DNA of 64,000 nt. It comes from Malikia sp. (GTDB taxonomy: Bacteria; Pseudomonadota; Gammaproteobacteria; Burkholderiales; Burkholderiaceae_C). Location: the NCBI RefSeq assembly GCF_028687635.1, contig NZ_JAQTZS010000003.1:124001-188000 (forward strand), in the 5' to 3' direction. The notes beneath the pieces were generated by a model. That model was given only the letters and a program-made list of their open reading frames with translations, searched no databases and was not told the origin of the DNA. The translations under genes and the position numbers were made by a program. Below are positions 59,886 through 64,000 of this stretch, piece after piece (within the stretch, counting starts at the first letter, position 1; the number at the start of each line of letters is the position of its first letter).

Positions 59886-60113
59886 GTCAGGAGAGAGTCT
59901 TGCTTGGCCGTGCCAATCGCAGGACCGCCGAAGGCGCAGGAGACCCGCTTTGCCGCGGGTCCTGAACGCTCAGGCAAAAGGACTGACAAGCGTGGGCCGC
60001 GAGGCCGACGTTACCCCCTGGAGAGAGCCGCGCCCCGAGCGCGGCCACCGAAGGAGCAAACGCTTGAGTCCGATGCGGCTGGCGTGAATCTCTCAGGTAA
60101 AGCGGACAGGTGG
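59886..60113 (+). ncRNA. Tandem glycine riboswitch upstream of gcvT
   Basis: Two aptamers are seen. The first spans about 59886-59987 (GTCAG paired with CTGAC, with GGAGAGAG, CCGCCGAAGGCGCAGG and CGCTCAGGCAAAAGGACTGA landmarks). The second spans about 60015-60113 (CTGGAGAGAG, CCACCGAAGGAGCAAACG and CTCTCAGGTAAAGCGGACAG). A short linker of about 27 bases joins them. Glycine binding should turn on gcvT-gcvH-gcvP. The remainder of the 341-base gap between hemL and gcvT holds no gene. Confidence 0.95.
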
Positions 60114-60187
60114 GCAGTGCATGCACCGTAGCGGTCCCGGACCATACGGCGTATGCTTCACGCTGCTGAAAACTGCCTCAAACCGCC

Positions 60188-61315
60188 ATGTCCGACCACA
60201 ATACACTGCTGACCACTCCGCTCAACGCGCTGCACATCGAACTCGGCGCGCGCATGGTGCCTTTCGCCGGCTACTCGATGCCGGTGCAATACCCCGCCGG
60301 TCTGATGGCCGAGCATGCCCAGACGCGCAACGCCGCCGGCCTGTTCGACGTCTCGCACATGGGCCAGTTGCGCCTGGTCGGGCCTGACGCGGCCGCCGCC
60401 TTCGAGAGCCTGATGCCGGTCGACGTGATCGGTCTGGGCGTCAACAAGCAGCGCTATGGCCTGCTGCTGACCGAGGAAGGCACCATCATCGACGACCTGA
60501 TGTTCGTCAACCGTGGCGACCACCTGTTCGTCGTCGTCAACGGCGCCTGCAAGGCCGGCGACATCGCGCATATCCAGGCCAGGATCGGCCAGCGCTGCGA
60601 GGTCATCCCGATGCCAGAGCGCGCCCTGCTGGCGCTGCAAGGCCCGCAGGCCGTCACCGCGCTGCAGCGCCTGGTCCCGGGTGTCGAGCAGCTGGTGTTC
60701 ATGACCGGCGGCGCCTTCGACTGGAACGGCAGCGAGCTCTACATCACCCGCAGCGGCTACACCGGCGAGGACGGCTTCGAGATCTCGGTCCACGAGAGTC
60801 AGGCCGACGCGCTGGCGCGCGCCCTGCTGGCGCAGCCCGAAGTCAAGCCGATCGGCCTGGGCGCGCGCAACTCGCTGCGCCTGGAAGCCGGCCTGTGCCT
60901 GTACGGCAACGACATCGACACCACGACCACCCCGGTCGAGGCCGCGCTGAACTGGGCGATGCAGAAGGTGCGCCGCACCGGCGGCGAGCGCGCTGGCGGC
61001 TTCCCCGGCGCCGCCAAGGTGCTGGCCCAGCTCGACGGCAGCCAGCCAGCCAGCCGCAAGCGCGTCGGCCTGATCGCCAAGGACCGTGTGCCGGTGCGCG
61101 AGCATGTCGAACTGCAGAACACCGAAGGCCAGCGCATCGGCGAGGTGACCAGCGGCCTGATCGGCCCGACCATCAACCAGCCGATCGCGATCGGCTATGT
61201 CGATGCCGCCCACGCGGCGCTGGGCACCCAGGTCAACGCCATCGTGCGCGGCAAGGCCGTGGCGATGGAAGTCGCCGCCATGCCGTTCGTGCCCAACCGC
61301 TACTACCGCGGCTGA
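60188..61315 (+). CDS. gcvT: Glycine cleavage system T protein (aminomethyltransferase)
   Basis: The 375-residue product starts [20 protein letters not shown] and has [52 protein letters not shown] and [15 protein letters not shown], the folate- and aminomethyl-binding signatures. It moves the methylene group from the H protein to tetrahydrofolate. It is the first gene behind the glycine riboswitch; the ATG lies 74 bases after the second aptamer. Confidence 0.96.
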   Translation: MSDHNTLLTTPLNALHIELGARMVPFAGYSMPVQYPAGLMAEHAQTRNAAGLFDVSHMGQLRLVGPDAAAAFESLMPVDVIGLGVNKQRYGLLLTEEGTIIDDLMFVNRGDHLFVVVNGACKAGDIAHIQARIGQRCEVIPMPERALLALQGPQAVTALQRLVPGVEQLVFMTGGAFDWNGSELYITRSGYTGEDGFEISVHESQADALARALLAQPEVKPIGLGARNSLRLEAGLCLYGNDIDTTTTPVEAALNWAMQKVRRTGGERAGGFPGAAKVLAQLDGSQPASRKRVGLIAKDRVPVREHVELQNTEGQRIGEVTSGLIGPTINQPIAIGYVDAAHAALGTQVNAIVRGKAVAMEVAAMPFVPNRYYRG

Positions 61316-61380
61316 TCTTCTTTGACAATGAGGCACCGCGCAGGCGGTGTCCGTCCCACCTTTTTTCATCTGGAGCCCCC

Positions 61381-61746
61381 ATGAGCCTGAAATACACCCC
61401 CGAACACGAATGGCTGAACGTCGAAGGCGACGTCGCGGTCGTTGGCATCACCCACCATGCACAGGATGCCCTGGGTGACGTGGTGTTCGTCGAGCTGCCT
61501 GAAATCGGCAAGAGCTACGCCCCGCAGGAAGTCGCTGGCGTGGTCGAGTCGGTCAAGGCCGCCGCCGATGTCTACATGCCGGTCAGCGGCGAGGTGATCG
61601 AAGTCAACGAAGCCCTGCGCGACGACCCGACCCTGGCCAACAGCGACCCGCTGGGTGCCGGCTGGTTCTTCAAGGTCAAGCTGTCCAACCCGGCCGAAGT
61701 CGACGCCCTGCTGGACGAAACCGCCTACGGCGACCTGACCAAGTAA
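61381..61746 (+). CDS. gcvH: Glycine cleavage system H protein
   Basis: The 121-residue product starts [20 protein letters not shown] and has the lipoyl-lysine motif [20 protein letters not shown] with Lys in ESVKA. It carries the aminomethyl group between P, T and L proteins on its lipoyl arm. It follows gcvT by 65 bases, and a hairpin follows its stop. Confidence 0.97.
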   Translation: MSLKYTPEHEWLNVEGDVAVVGITHHAQDALGDVVFVELPEIGKSYAPQEVAGVVESVKAAADVYMPVSGEVIEVNEALRDDPTLANSDPLGAGWFFKVKLSNPAEVDALLDETAYGDLTK

Positions 61747-61760
61747 GTCACCGCCATCCT

Positions 61761-61793
61761 GCCACCGCCGACCCCGGCGGTGGCTTCCTTTTT
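61761..61793 (+). terminator. Hairpin between gcvH and gcvP
   Basis: GCCACCGCC (61761-61769) pairs with GGCGGTGGC (61776-61784), followed by a T-rich tract. In the middle of the gcv operon it probably lowers gcvP transcription or acts as a partial terminator. Confidence 0.7.
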
Positions 61794-61815
61794 GCCTGCC
61801 CGGAATCCCAACGCC

Positions 61816-64000
<2,185 letters not shown>

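Overview
The window is a high-GC chromosome segment that suggests a betaproteobacterium of the Burkholderiales. The evidence is the order yqgE-ruvX-pyrR-pyrB-pyrC'-plsC, a gcvTHP operon behind a tandem glycine riboswitch, maeB, cstA-ybdD, and a copper-receptor/PCuAC/DUF2946 cluster. No species call is possible from sequence reading alone. Region 1 (1 to about 25.13 kb) is most of a lambda/HK97-type siphovirus prophage whose far end lies left of the window. On the minus strand, in order of transcription, are regulators (YdaS/Cro-like, CII-like), a TOPRIM primase-helicase, a Q-like late regulator, an HNH protein, small and large terminase, portal, S49 protease, capsid and a head-tail connector. 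On the plus strand are a CI-type repressor, a lysogenic cargo block (small protein, DUF2335 membrane protein, DUF262 protein, HEPN protein) and a second early operon that ends in an excisionase-like gene next to the tyrosine integrase. A C5 DNA methyltransferase converges on the HEPN gene. A short palindrome of the form TAGCCSGGCTA occurs three times between cro and cI and twice at a promoter at 17.57 kb, so one repressor probably controls both early units. The integrase end abuts tRNA-Arg(CCU). Region 2 (25.2 to 45.3 kb) is host core: a Fur-controlled iron permease/ATPase pair, copper uptake genes, malic enzyme, the carbon-starvation transporter cstA with its YbdD partner, two TerC-family membrane proteins with xdhC and a universal stress protein, then DUF2889, plsC and the pyrimidine cluster. 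The dihydroorotase-like protein lacks the metal-binding histidines and is probably the structural partner of aspartate transcarbamylase. Region 3 (45.38 to 55.98 kb) is a visibly AT-richer defence operon placed between yqgE and a photolyase gene. Its order is hsdM-hsdS-SIR2-AAA-DUF4276(TOPRIM)-AAA-VEAK-type nuclease-like-hsdR. Nearly all junctions are ATGA overlaps or gaps of 1 to 2 bases, so it should be one translationally coupled transcript. It is a type I restriction system with five extra genes lodged between hsdS and hsdR, apparently one NAD-hydrolase candidate and two ATPase/nuclease pairs. This is the strongest candidate in the window for an undescribed composite system. Region 4 (56.03 to 64.0 kb) is host core again: phrB, a ThiD-like kinase with an altered active-site loop, hemL, the glycine riboswitch, gcvT, gcvH and a gcvP that runs off the right edge.
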